Shown here piece after piece: positions 47,455-55,633 of a DNA stretch of 64,000 nt (position 1 is the stretch's first letter; every line of letters starts with the position of its first letter). Source of the DNA: Leisingera thetidis. Its GTDB lineage: Bacteria > Pseudomonadota > Alphaproteobacteria > Rhodobacterales > Rhodobacteraceae. The notes beneath the pieces are model-generated. The model had not been told where the DNA came from. It worked only from the letters and a program-made list of their open reading frames with translations, and made no database searches. Position numbers and translations under genes: made by a program. The stretch is from positions 4,219,001 through 4,283,000 of the forward strand of contig NZ_CP109787.1 in the NCBI RefSeq assembly GCF_025857195.1, given 5' to 3'.

Positions 47455-47496
47455 ACTCTAGCGCCGGCCTCGTCGCCTTTGGTTGCTCTCGATCAA
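47455..47496 (-). promoter_or_regulatory. nirK promoter with CRP/FNR-family binding site
   Basis: On the minus strand TTGATCGAGAGCAA (47483-47496) matches TTGAT-N4-ATCAA at 9 of 10 positions. A -10 TAGAGT lies at 47455-47460. If transcription starts at 47448, the site centre is at -41.5, the classical class II activation position. FnrL, DnrD or NnrR-type regulators are possible. Confidence 0.6.
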
Positions 47497-47648
47497 CCTT
47501 CGATAAAATTCTTCGATGTCGAGATAAGTGGTTTTTAAGATGCAGGTATTATTTTGATGCCCGGTTGCGCACCGGCGCGGCCGGCTGCCCGCCAGCCACC
47601 GACAGCCAGAGGTTCCGCTGAACCCTGAACTGCCGGCAAATTTAATTG

Positions 47649-47664
47649 TTAAGCCCTGTTTAAC
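47649..47664 (+). promoter_or_regulatory. CtrA box upstream of motB
   Basis: TTAA-GCCCTGT-TTAAC is a perfect match to the CtrA site TTAA-N7-TTAAC. It lies 47 bases before the motB ATG. CtrA is known to activate motility genes in Rhodobacteraceae. Confidence 0.6.
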
Positions 47665-47710
47665 GGGCCGCCTGTTATTCCGGTGGTGGGTGAAAATAGT
47701 GGTGGTGGAT

Positions 47711-48547
47711 ATGAGCGCACAGAGCAATGTGGCGCCCATTATCATCAAGAAGAAAAAAGTCAGTGGTGGCGATGGCCATCACGGTGGCGCGTGGAAGGTG
47801 GCTTATGCCGACTTCGTGACCGCGATGATGGCCTTCTTTATGCTGATGTGGCTGCTGAACGCGACGACAGAAAAACAACGCAAAGGGCTGGCGGATTACT
47901 TCTCGCCGTCAATCCCGCTCAGCCGGGTGTCCGGCGGCGGCAACGGTGCCTTCCAGGGGGACAGCATGTTCACCGAGGAAATCAAGCCGCAGTCCGGCAC
48001 CGGGGCCACGGATATCAATCCGATGGATGCTCAAAAGGCGCAGGGCGAAACCGGTGTCGAATCCAGTGAGAAACGCGAGGAAGCAGACGACAAATTCCGC
48101 GCCATTGAGGAACAGCTTTCCGGGCGTGGCGGCGAGAGCATGGTGTCCGTAGAAATGGCCCGGCATATCGTCACCAGGGTTACGGACGAAGGGCTGATTA
48201 TCGAGCTGTTCGCAACCGAGGAGATGCCGCTGTTCAAGGACGGTCAGGCCGAGCCGACAGCGCTGTTCCGTGACCTGGTCAGGATGATTGCCCGGGTGTC
48301 TGAAAGCGTGACCAGCAATATCGCCATTGGCGGCCATATCCGCTCGCATCCGGTAGTGCTGGCAAAGAACCCGGTTTGGGAACTGTCGCATGACCGGGCA
48401 GACCGGACCCGCATCTTGCTCGAATCGGGCGGGCTGGCCACGGGGCGCATTCACCGTGTGACGGGCCATGCCGACCGCAAGCTGGCCGTCGGAAACCCGA
48501 TGGCGGCCCGCAATGACCGGATCGAAATCATTCTATTGCGTGAATAA
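47711..48547 (+). CDS. motB: Flagellar motor stator protein MotB
   Basis: MotB anchors the stator to peptidoglycan and forms the ion channel with MotA. The 278-residue protein has a Lys-rich N-terminal tail, one membrane segment (about 33-52) with the channel Asp34 in YADFVTAMMAFFMLMWLLN, a long linker and an OmpA-like domain (about 135-278, ending RNDRIEIILLRE). The ATG at 47711 was chosen; GTG codons at 47690-47705 are in frame and possible. Unusually, motA is 11 kb away. A CtrA box precedes it. Confidence 0.92.
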   Translation: MSAQSNVAPIIIKKKKVSGGDGHHGGAWKVAYADFVTAMMAFFMLMWLLNATTEKQRKGLADYFSPSIPLSRVSGGGNGAFQGDSMFTEEIKPQSGTGATDINPMDAQKAQGETGVESSEKREEADDKFRAIEEQLSGRGGESMVSVEMARHIVTRVTDEGLIIELFATEEMPLFKDGQAEPTALFRDLVRMIARVSESVTSNIAIGGHIRSHPVVLAKNPVWELSHDRADRTRILLESGGLATGRIHRVTGHADRKLAVGNPMAARNDRIEIILLRE

Positions 48548-48568
48548 CCCCCCGGAAACACTGAAACA

Positions 48569-48608
48569 GGCGGCTGGCAGATAGGTCATATTTTATCTGT
48601 TAGCCGCC
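48569..48608 (+). terminator. Long hairpin between motB and flgE
   Basis: A 15-bp stem with two G-U pairs (48569-48583 with 48594-48608) and a 10-base loop, 21 bases after motB. There is no T-run. Its right arm overlaps the flgE CtrA-like box. Confidence 0.5.
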
Positions 48609-48614
48609 CGTTAA
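48600..48614 (+). promoter_or_regulatory. CtrA-like box upstream of flgE
   Basis: TTAG-CCGCCCG-TTAA, one mismatch from TTAA-N7-TTAA, 58 bases before flgE. Confidence 0.4.
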
Positions 48615-48671
48615 TCGCTCCTGCGCTAGCTGTTGCACTCAGAATGATTAGATGCAGCAGAAAGGCGTGCT

Positions 48672-49961
48672 ATGACCATTTCTTCGTCGCTGAACGCGGG
48701 CGTTTCAGGATTGAGCGCCAACGCCAGCCGGTTGGCCTCCATTTCCGACAATATCGCCAACTCCGCGACCCGCGGCTACAAGCGGGTGCAAACCGATTTC
48801 CATTCCATGGTCTTGTCCGGCTCCGGCGGCACCTATTCGGCGGGTGGTGTGCGCACCACCAATGTCCGCCTGATTGATGAGCGCGGCCCGCTGGTCTCTA
48901 CCAACAATGCAACCGACCTTGCGGTGCGCGGCCGCGGCATGCTGCCGGTCGCCTCGATCACTGAGGTGGAGAGCGGCAACGACCCGTCCATGATGCTGAC
49001 CACGACTGGATCCTTCAGGACCGATTCCAACGGGTATCTGACGACGGAATCCGGTTTGGTGCTGCTCGGCTGGCCCGCGCTGGCAGACGGCACTGTTCCG
49101 GACGCGGCGCGTGATACGGACGATGCGCTGGAGCCCATCCACATCGACCTCAACCGTCTGTCGGCTGAACCGACGACCGAAATCAGCCTGGCTGCGAACC
49201 TTCCCGCCGACAGCGCTCTGGCAGCCTCTCCTGGTGCTGCCGTGGAGCAGGTGGTTCAGTATTTTGACAACATGGGCCGGTCAGAAGAGCTGACCATCAC
49301 CTATACGCCGACCGGTGTCTTGGACAATGAATGGACCGTGGAGATCGTGGACTCCGCAACCGGTGCGGCAAACATTGGCGAGTATACGCTGACCTTTGAC
49401 GATAGCAGCACCACCGGCGGATCTCTGGCGGGCGTGGTAACCACCACCGGCGGTGCCTATGATGCGACCGCTGGTTCGGTGACCATCAACGTCGCGGGCG
49501 GCCCGGTCGAAATCAACATCGGCACAATCGGCGGCAATACCGGCCTGAGTCAGCTTGGCGATGAATTTGTGCCGGGCACCACCGTGAAGGACGGCAACGC
49601 CGTTGGCTCCTTTGTTGCGGTCGAGATCAACGCAGCCGGGGAAGTGATTGCCGAGTATGACTCCGGCGACAGCAAGGTGATCTACAAGGTTCCGTTGGCG
49701 GATGTCTCCAACATCAACGGCATGCGGGCCCTGGACTCCCAGACCTACATGCCCACTGACGAATCCGGGGATTTCTATCTGTGGGACGCGGGTGACGGGC
49801 CGACTGGCGAAATCCTGGGCTATGCGCAGGAGGAATCCGCGGTCGATGTCGCGACTGAGCTGACCGACATGATCCGGACCCAGCGGGCCTATTCGTCCAA
49901 TGCCAAGGTCATCCAGACCGTGGACGAGATGCTGCAGGAAACCACCAACATCAAGCGCTGA
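48672..49961 (+). CDS. flgE: Flagellar hook protein FlgE
   Basis: The hook subunit, 429 residues. The N-terminal flagellar rod/hook motif is SSLNAGVSGLSANASRLASISDNIANSATRGYKR. The central part is variable and rich in Gly, Thr and acidic residues. The C-terminal motif is ELTDMIRTQRAYSSNAKVIQTVDEMLQETTNIKR. Both ends form the coiled-coil core used in axial assembly. It starts the flgE-flgK-flgL-flgI unit; the gap to flgK is 46 bases. Confidence 0.93.
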   Translation: MTISSSLNAGVSGLSANASRLASISDNIANSATRGYKRVQTDFHSMVLSGSGGTYSAGGVRTTNVRLIDERGPLVSTNNATDLAVRGRGMLPVASITEVESGNDPSMMLTTTGSFRTDSNGYLTTESGLVLLGWPALADGTVPDAARDTDDALEPIHIDLNRLSAEPTTEISLAANLPADSALAASPGAAVEQVVQYFDNMGRSEELTITYTPTGVLDNEWTVEIVDSATGAANIGEYTLTFDDSSTTGGSLAGVVTTTGGAYDATAGSVTINVAGGPVEINIGTIGGNTGLSQLGDEFVPGTTVKDGNAVGSFVAVEINAAGEVIAEYDSGDSKVIYKVPLADVSNINGMRALDSQTYMPTDESGDFYLWDAGDGPTGEILGYAQEESAVDVATELTDMIRTQRAYSSNAKVIQTVDEMLQETTNIKR

Positions 49962-50007
49962 AGCGCTTGATGCCCCCTGACTTTGGCTTCACGAAAGCAG
50001 GCTGAAC

Positions 50008-51456
50008 ATGTCTATCTATTCCGCCTTGAACAGCGCGATGAGCGGGCTGAGCGCGGCCAGCCGGTCCTCGCAGGTAGTGTCCGAGAATCTCGCCAACGCC
50101 TTGACGCCGGGCTACACGCGCCGGGTTCTGGACCTGAACAGCCCCGGTGCCGGGGTACCCGGCGTCCGGGTCGGGCATGTTCAGCGCATCAATGACCCGG
50201 TGCTGATTTCCAACCGCAGGGTGGCAGAGGCCGAGTACGGTTCTGCCAAGGTACAGGCCGATTTTTTTGACCGGATGTCAAACCTGGTGGGCTCGGTGGA
50301 CGACGAAAGGTCGCTGGCCTCGCAGCTGTCGGATTTCGAATCTTCCCTGATCGAAGCGGTTTCGCGCCCGGATTCACAACCGCGGCTGAACGACCTGGCC
50401 GTCAAGGCGAACTCGCTGGCGGATTCGATCTCCCGCACCGCCGAAGGGCTGCGCGATCTGAGGGTAAACGCAGACAATGCGATTGGTTCCCAGGTTGACA
50501 CCGTGAACCAGGCGCTGAAGGAAATCGAAAAGCTCAATGCCCGGATCATGGTGGTAGAGGCAGGCGGTATGGACGCCGTTTCGATGCATGATCAGCGGGA
50601 TCAGCTGATCGATCAGGTGAACAAAATCATTCCGGTCAATGCTGTCCGGCGCGACAACGGCCAGGTGACGCTCTATTCCACCGGCGGGGTAATGCTGCTG
50701 GACCACAAGGCGGCGGAACTGAGTTTTACACCGTCGCGGGATATCATGCCGCATATGACACTGGGCAACGGATTGATTTCCGGGCTCGAAGTCAATGGCA
50801 AGGCCATTGATACCAGCCCGGATGGCCCGCTGCGCGGCGGTGCGCTGACGGCGCAGTTCGAAATCCGCGATGTGACCGCTGTGGAGGCCCAAGAGGATCT
50901 GGATGCAATGGCCGCCGATCTGATCGAACGGTTCCAGGACCCGGCGCTGGATGCCACGATCGGCGCCACCGACGCAGGCATTTTCACAGATGACGGCGGG
51001 TTCTTCGACCCAGTGAACACTGTCGGCATCTCCAACCGGATCGAACTGAATGATCTGGTTGCCCTGGACGGTACCGGAGAAACATGGAGGTTCCGTGATG
51101 GGCTTTATGCTGCGGCGCCTGGCGATCCTGGCGACTCCAGCCTGCTGCAGGCCTATTCCGACGCGCTGAACACCACCCGGACAGTGTCGTCGGTGGGGTT
51201 GGGTACCGCAGATATGACGGCCGCGACGCTGGGCGCGAACTTGCTGTCGCGGTTTGCCCAGGACAATGAAACGGCGTCACGCAGCGCGACCTTTGCCGCC
51301 ACCAGTTTCAACGAATTGAGCCAGGCGGAACTGGCGATGGGTGTCGACACTGATGCCGAACTGCAGAACCTGATGCTGGTGGAGAAATTTTATGCCGCCA
51401 ACGCCCGGGTACTGTCTGTCGTCGACGAGTTAATGGAAACACTTCTGAGGATCTGA
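50008..51456 (+). CDS. flgK: Flagellar hook-associated protein 1 FlgK
   Basis: FlgK joins hook and filament. The 482-residue protein starts SIYSALNSAMSGLSAASRSSQVVSENLANALTPGYTRRV, the FlgK form of the axial motif. It has ARIMVVEAGGMDAVSMHDQRDQLIDQVNKI in the first third. It ends with NLMLVEKFYAANARVLSVVDELMETLLRI. It is separated from flgL by 3 bases. Confidence 0.95.
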   Translation: MSIYSALNSAMSGLSAASRSSQVVSENLANALTPGYTRRVLDLNSPGAGVPGVRVGHVQRINDPVLISNRRVAEAEYGSAKVQADFFDRMSNLVGSVDDERSLASQLSDFESSLIEAVSRPDSQPRLNDLAVKANSLADSISRTAEGLRDLRVNADNAIGSQVDTVNQALKEIEKLNARIMVVEAGGMDAVSMHDQRDQLIDQVNKIIPVNAVRRDNGQVTLYSTGGVMLLDHKAAELSFTPSRDIMPHMTLGNGLISGLEVNGKAIDTSPDGPLRGGALTAQFEIRDVTAVEAQEDLDAMAADLIERFQDPALDATIGATDAGIFTDDGGFFDPVNTVGISNRIELNDLVALDGTGETWRFRDGLYAAAPGDPGDSSLLQAYSDALNTTRTVSSVGLGTADMTAATLGANLLSRFAQDNETASRSATFAATSFNELSQAELAMGVDTDAELQNLMLVEKFYAANARVLSVVDELMETLLRI

Positions 51457-51459
51457 CGC

Positions 51460-52467
51460 ATGATTTTGAATTCCTATGGCGATATGGCTCAGCACCTCTT
51501 TCTGCGTAGCCGCAACACTGAACTGCAGAACAATATCACCACCCTGTCCGAAGAGTTTGCCACCGGAAAATCGGCCAATCTGGTTGAGCGGCTGGGCGGT
51601 GATTTCACTTATCTGGCCGATCTCGAAAACAACCTGAACCGGATTGAAAGCTATATGGTCGCCAATGGCGAGGTGCAGCTGTTCGCGACCACGACGCAGG
51701 GCAGCCTCGAAAAGGTGCAAAACCAGGTGCAGGCGATGCGGAACGATATCCTGACCCTGTCGCCGGCCATGGATGTCGGCAACGCAGAGCAATTTGGAAG
51801 CCAGGCCAAGCAGAGAATGTCCAGCGCCATAAACTTGTTGAACACGTCCGTGGGCGGCAGGACGATTTTTGCGGGCACGGCCACGGACACCAAGCCGCTC
51901 AATGACTCCGGCACGCTGATGAGCGCCATCCTCACGGAGGTATCGGGCCTGACAACCAGTAATGACATCATTCAGGCCGTCAAGGATTGGTTCGACGATC
52001 CGGCCGGATTCGACACTGTCATGTACAAAGGGTCCGCAACCTCGCTTCAGCCTGTCACCGTAGGCGAAGGCGAGCAGGTTACGCTGGGCATCCGGGCTGA
52101 TGACGACAATGTCAAACATGCGCTGCAAAGCTACGTCATCACGGCTTTGGCGGATGAACCCAGCCTCGGCCTGGCCGAAGACGTGCAGATCGATCTGGTC
52201 CTCCAGGCCAGCAGCGAGCTTTCCGAAAGTGAGGACCGGCTGATCCAGCTGCAGGCAGATGTCGGCTTTATCGAAGGGCAGCTTGAGGCGGTCAATACCC
52301 GCAACGAAGCTTCGAAAACCAGCCTGAGCATCGTCAAGAACAACTTGGTCTCCGCTGATCCGTATGAGACCTACACCCGGCTTCAGGAGGCGCAGACGCA
52401 GCTTGAGGGGCTCTACACGGTCACCGCGCGCAGCTCCCAGCTTTCCCTGTTGAATTATATCTCATGA
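51460..52467 (+). CDS. flgL: Flagellar hook-associated protein 3 FlgL
   Basis: FlgL is the second hook-filament junction protein. The 335-residue protein has flagellin-like ends: SYGDMAQHLFLRSRNTELQNNITTLSEEFATGK at the start and DPYETYTRLQEAQTQLEGLYTVTARSSQLSLLNYI at the end. GGRTIFAGTATDTKPL is in the middle. Its stop overlaps the flgI ATG by 4 bases. Confidence 0.92.
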   Translation: MILNSYGDMAQHLFLRSRNTELQNNITTLSEEFATGKSANLVERLGGDFTYLADLENNLNRIESYMVANGEVQLFATTTQGSLEKVQNQVQAMRNDILTLSPAMDVGNAEQFGSQAKQRMSSAINLLNTSVGGRTIFAGTATDTKPLNDSGTLMSAILTEVSGLTTSNDIIQAVKDWFDDPAGFDTVMYKGSATSLQPVTVGEGEQVTLGIRADDDNVKHALQSYVITALADEPSLGLAEDVQIDLVLQASSELSESEDRLIQLQADVGFIEGQLEAVNTRNEASKTSLSIVKNNLVSADPYETYTRLQEAQTQLEGLYTVTARSSQLSLLNYIS

Positions 52468-53570
52468 TGGTCTTTCTTCGCCTCCTCTTCACTTGCCTGT
52501 TTCTGCTGCCCGCAGCGGCACAGGCCAATACTATCCGGCTCAAGGATCTGGTTGAATTTGACGGTGTCCGCGGCAATGACCTGGTCGGGTACGGTCTTGT
52601 CGTGGGCCTTGACGGCACCGGTGACGGGTTGCGGAATTCGCCGTTCACCGAGGAAATCATGTCCAACATTCTGGAGCGGCTGGGCGTCAATGTGACCGGC
52701 GAGCAATTCCGGCCGAAGAATGTGGCGGCGGTCTTTGTGACCTCCACGCTGCCGCCTTTTGCCCGCGTCGGAAGCACCATCGACATAACGGTTTCGGCCA
52801 TCGGAGATTCCAAAAGTCTTTTGGGCGGCACCCTGATCATGACGCCGCTCAACGCCGCTGACGGTCAGATTTATGCGGTGGCCCAAGGGACAATCCTGGC
52901 GGGCGGAGCGGTGGCTGAGGGGCAAGCGGCGACGGTGACTCAAGGCGTGCCGACAGCAGGTGTGATCCCCTCGGGTGCCCGGGTAGAGCGCGAGATCGAC
53001 TTTGACCTGGCATCGCTCAGTTCCATGCGGCTGGCGTTGCGGGAGCCGGATTTCACCACTGCCGGACGGATCGAGCGGGCTATCAACAATGAGTTTGGCC
53101 GCAATGTCGCGCTGATGCGGGACTCCGGAACCGTGGAAGTTGATATCCGCCGCACCAATACACGATCGACGGCACATGCCGTAGGCCGGATCGAGAATAT
53201 CCTGGTAGAGCCGCAGCGCAAGGCGCGGGTTGTGGTGGATCAGCGCTCCGGCACCATTGTGATGGGGAGTGACGTGCGGATTTCCCGTGTGGCAGTTGCC
53301 CAGGGCAATCTTACCCTGCGGATCGAAGAGACGCCGCTGGTGGTCCAGCCAAATCCCTTTACCAATGGCGAACCAGTTGTCGTCCCGCGTACAGGTGCTG
53401 CAATCGAGGAAGAAGAGGGCATCCAGCTGGCAGAAGTTCCGGAGACGACCTCGCTCTCTGAAGTCGTCTCTGGTTTGAACGCTTTGGGCGTGTCGCCGCG
53501 GGACATGATCGACATCCTAAAAAGCCTGAAGGCGGCCGGGGCCCTGCACGCGGAGTTCGTGGTCCGCTGA
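52464..53570 (+). CDS. flgI: Flagellar P-ring protein FlgI
   Basis: FlgI forms the periplasmic P ring around the rod. The 368-residue protein has a signal peptide (about 1-19, ending AAAQA). The family sequence follows: RLKDLVEFDGVRGNDLVGYGLVVGLDGTGDG, FRPKNVAAVFVTSTLPPFARVGSTIDITVSAIGDSKSLLGGTL, and the C-terminal SEVVSGLNALGVSPRDMIDILKSLKAAGALHAEFVV. It ends the flgE-K-L-I run and is followed by a terminator. Confidence 0.97.
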   Translation: MMVFLRLLFTCLFLLPAAAQANTIRLKDLVEFDGVRGNDLVGYGLVVGLDGTGDGLRNSPFTEEIMSNILERLGVNVTGEQFRPKNVAAVFVTSTLPPFARVGSTIDITVSAIGDSKSLLGGTLIMTPLNAADGQIYAVAQGTILAGGAVAEGQAATVTQGVPTAGVIPSGARVEREIDFDLASLSSMRLALREPDFTTAGRIERAINNEFGRNVALMRDSGTVEVDIRRTNTRSTAHAVGRIENILVEPQRKARVVVDQRSGTIVMGSDVRISRVAVAQGNLTLRIEETPLVVQPNPFTNGEPVVVPRTGAAIEEEEGIQLAEVPETTSLSEVVSGLNALGVSPRDMIDILKSLKAAGALHAEFVVR

Positions 53571-53594
53571 TCCTTGGAACAGAAACTCCAAAAC

Positions 53595-53628
53595 GCCCTG
53601 GCTTTGCTTGTTGGAGCCGGGGCTTTTC
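53595..53628 (+). terminator. Terminator of the flgE-flgK-flgL-flgI unit
   Basis: A 9-bp stem GCCCTGGCT/AGCCGGGGC with one G-U pair and an 11-base loop, followed by TTTTCTG, 24 bases after flgI. Confidence 0.7.
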
Positions 53629-53951
53629 TGTGTCCGGTCTCCGGGCTGCCTGGCCTGACACGATTGCCTGGCCTGATGGGCAAGTCTGAAACCATGATCT
53701 TTTCCGGACACTTCTTAAGATGGCATTTCCGCCAGCCAAGCATGCTGCCGAGAAGAGTCTTTGGCCTGGAAAGGGCAGGGATGCGCGCCCTGCTGGCCCG
53801 GCATGGGGCATGCCGCTTGGCGTGTCAGGCCCTGGCTTCAGCAAGCCTTGCCTGAATCGGATGCAGCGGAGAGAGCATACCGTCCGGCTTGATTCAGGAG
53901 CGGAGCTGCTGGCATGCCGCTGAGCGCACCGAGACGAACGACCGGCAGCAA

Positions 53952-53984
53952 CAAAGCCCGGGCTCGGCGGGCGCCCGGGCTTTG
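53952..53984 (-). terminator. Terminator of the fliF-fliH-fliN-fliP unit
   Basis: A perfect 12-bp stem, CAAAGCCCGGGC with GCCCGGGCTTTG over 9 bases, 20 bases after the fliP stop on the minus strand. TTTG in the arm provides a short T-run. Confidence 0.7.
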
Positions 53985-54004
53985 CTAGGGTTCAGATAGG
54001 ATAT

Positions 54005-54748
54005 TCAGGGGTAGTAGCTGCGCACCAGAGCGGTAGCGATCAGGCTCCAGCCGTCCGCCACCACAAAAAACGCCAGCTTGAACGGCAAGGACACGATGGC
54101 CGGGGGCACCATCATCATCCCCATCGACATGAGAATTGCGGCGACCACAAGGTCAATCACGAGAAAGGGAAGGAAGACCAGGAAGCCGATTTGAAAGGCG
54201 CGCGAAATTTCCGACAGCAGGAAGCTGGGTATCAGTGCTGACAGCGGCGCTTCGGGAACCGGGTCCATGCCTTGGGTTTCCGGCCTTAGATCGGCGATGG
54301 CGTAAAACGTGTCCGGGTCCAGCCGGTTCGCCATAAAGGCGCGGAACGGCTCCAGGCTGCGGGTGATGGCTTCGCCCGGTTCCAGCTGTTCTTCCAGCAG
54401 CGGATTGATCCCGGTGGTCCAGGCTTCGGTGAAGACAGGCTCCATCACGAAATAGGTCAGGAACAGAGCCAGGCTGATGATCAGCATGTTGGGCGGTGCC
54501 TGCTGCAATCCGATGCCCTGCCGTAATATCGACAGAACCGTCACCAGGAAGGGAAAACAGGTGATCATGATCAGCAGGCCGGGGGCCAGGCTGAGCACGG
54601 TGATCAGCAGGATCAGCTGGATAGAACGGGCCGAAATCGATTCGCCGTCTGCCAGCGAAAGGCTCAGTTCTTGAGCCAGGGCGGTGTGCGGCAGGGCCAG
54701 CAGCAGCGCTGAGACCAAGGCCGCCCGCACAAAGGTCGTGTATGTCAT
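54005..54748 (-). CDS. fliP: Flagellar type III export gate protein FliP
   Basis: FliP forms the export gate core with FliQ and FliR. The 247-residue protein has a cleavable signal peptide, then SARSIQLILLITVLSLAPGLLIMITCFPFLVTVLSILRQGIGLQQAPPNMLIISLALFLTYFVMEPVF, the FliP family block. A cytoplasmic/periplasmic loop follows, and then SALIPSFLLSEISRAFQIGFLVFLPFLVIDLVVAAILMSMGMMMVPP. Four membrane segments remain after signal removal. It overlaps fliN by 4 bases. Confidence 0.96.
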   Translation of the reverse strand: MTYTTFVRAALVSALLLALPHTALAQELSLSLADGESISARSIQLILLITVLSLAPGLLIMITCFPFLVTVLSILRQGIGLQQAPPNMLIISLALFLTYFVMEPVFTEAWTTGINPLLEEQLEPGEAITRSLEPFRAFMANRLDPDTFYAIADLRPETQGMDPVPEAPLSALIPSFLLSEISRAFQIGFLVFLPFLVIDLVVAAILMSMGMMMVPPAIVSLPFKLAFFVVADGWSLIATALVRSYYP

Positions 54749-55041
54749 CCCAAACCGCTTTGCAGATCGGCAATTTCCGTCAGGCGCACGGCCAGCTGGC
54801 CTGCCTGGTCCCCTTCCAGCTCTTCAAGCTGGCCGCGGGCGACCAGCCTGTCGCCGACATAGAGGTCGACCGGGTCTTCGACGCGTTTGTCCAAGGTCAG
54901 GATGGCGTTTTCGCCGAGGTTGACAAGGTCGCGGATCAGCGGCCGGGCCTTGCCGACCGAGACAACCACTTCGACAGGAACCGAGACAAACGGATTGTTT
55001 GCGTCGGCGGATTTCAGGTTCAGATCGGCAGCATCATCCAT
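54745..55041 (-). CDS. fliN: Flagellar motor switch protein FliN
   Basis: FliN is part of the C ring. The 98-residue protein is nearly all SpoA/FliN domain: VPVEVVVSVGKARPLIRDLVNLGENAILTLDKRVEDPVDLYVGDRLVARGQLEELEGDQAGQLAVRLTEI. The ATG at 55041 gives this compact form and overlaps fliH by 8 bases. A longer in-frame start at 55080 lies deep in fliH and is unlikely. Confidence 0.92.
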   Translation of the reverse strand: MDDAADLNLKSADANNPFVSVPVEVVVSVGKARPLIRDLVNLGENAILTLDKRVEDPVDLYVGDRLVARGQLEELEGDQAGQLAVRLTEIADLQSGLG

Positions 55042-55633
55042 ATTGGCTGTCCTCTTTCGCGTGATAGGTGAAGGCCTCAATCGAGTCCTGGATCGATTCT
55101 AGAAGGGCGTCGCAATTGATCTCGCATTCGGTACTTCCGACGCGCAGATAGGCCTGGCCCGAAGTCAGCACGCTGTCTTCCCGCACGGTGACCTGGACAG
55201 AGAAGTTTTCCGGCAGCAAGCTGCGCACCGGTGCCGCCTCGCCCGGGGAGACCACGATCTGCATCGGCTGGTCGGTCTGGCCTTTGGCCATCCCGGAAAG
55301 CTGGTCGACAATGTGATGCCCGAAGGACGCGGCCATTGCGTCGGGCAGGACGGCACTGGTCAGCACCTTGAACATCGGGTCCAGCGACTCGAGCAGCTGG
55401 CTCTGCGCTTCGTGATAGGTGAAGCTGAGATCCTCCAGCGAACTGGCCAGTTCAGTCGAAATCCGGCTGACTTCCTGGTCCTTTGCGGTTACCGCGTCGT
55501 CCCAGCCGGCACTGTAACCGTTTTCAAAGGACACCAGCCGCTGTTCTTCCAAGAGTTCCTCGGACACGGCAGGCAGAGCCGGCTCCACCGAAGTGTTCAT
55601 TCCGAAGTCTTCGAGCAAATGTGCAATCGTCAT
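55034..55633 (-). CDS. fliH: FliH-like flagellar assembly protein
   Basis: A 199-residue protein between fliF and fliN, the usual fliH place. It has weak sequence similarity, as is usual for FliH. An N-terminal acidic region precedes ENGYSAGWDDAVTAKDQEVSRISTELASSLEDLSFTYHEAQSQLLESLDPMFKVL, a helical stalk-like region. A C-terminal domain carries IVVSPGEAAPVRSLLPENFSVQVTVREDSVLTSGQAYLRVGSTECEI, which resembles the FliH/V-ATPase E-like head. FliH restrains the FliI ATPase, whose gene is not in this window. The start overlaps the fliF stop. Confidence 0.75.
   Translation of the reverse strand: MTIAHLLEDFGMNTSVEPALPAVSEELLEEQRLVSFENGYSAGWDDAVTAKDQEVSRISTELASSLEDLSFTYHEAQSQLLESLDPMFKVLTSAVLPDAMAASFGHHIVDQLSGMAKGQTDQPMQIVVSPGEAAPVRSLLPENFSVQVTVREDSVLTSGQAYLRVGSTECEINCDALLESIQDSIEAFTYHAKEDSQYG

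Larger units (their letters stand above)
53571..54004. other. Convergent gap between flgI and fliP
   Basis: 434 bases with a terminator at each end (53595-53628 and 53952-53984). The centre holds no supported gene; the open frames lack family character and ribosome binding sites. Confidence 0.5.

Noticed and set aside
53574..53855. 93-codon frame after flgI
   Set aside because: It contains the flgI terminator hairpin and has no protein-like features.
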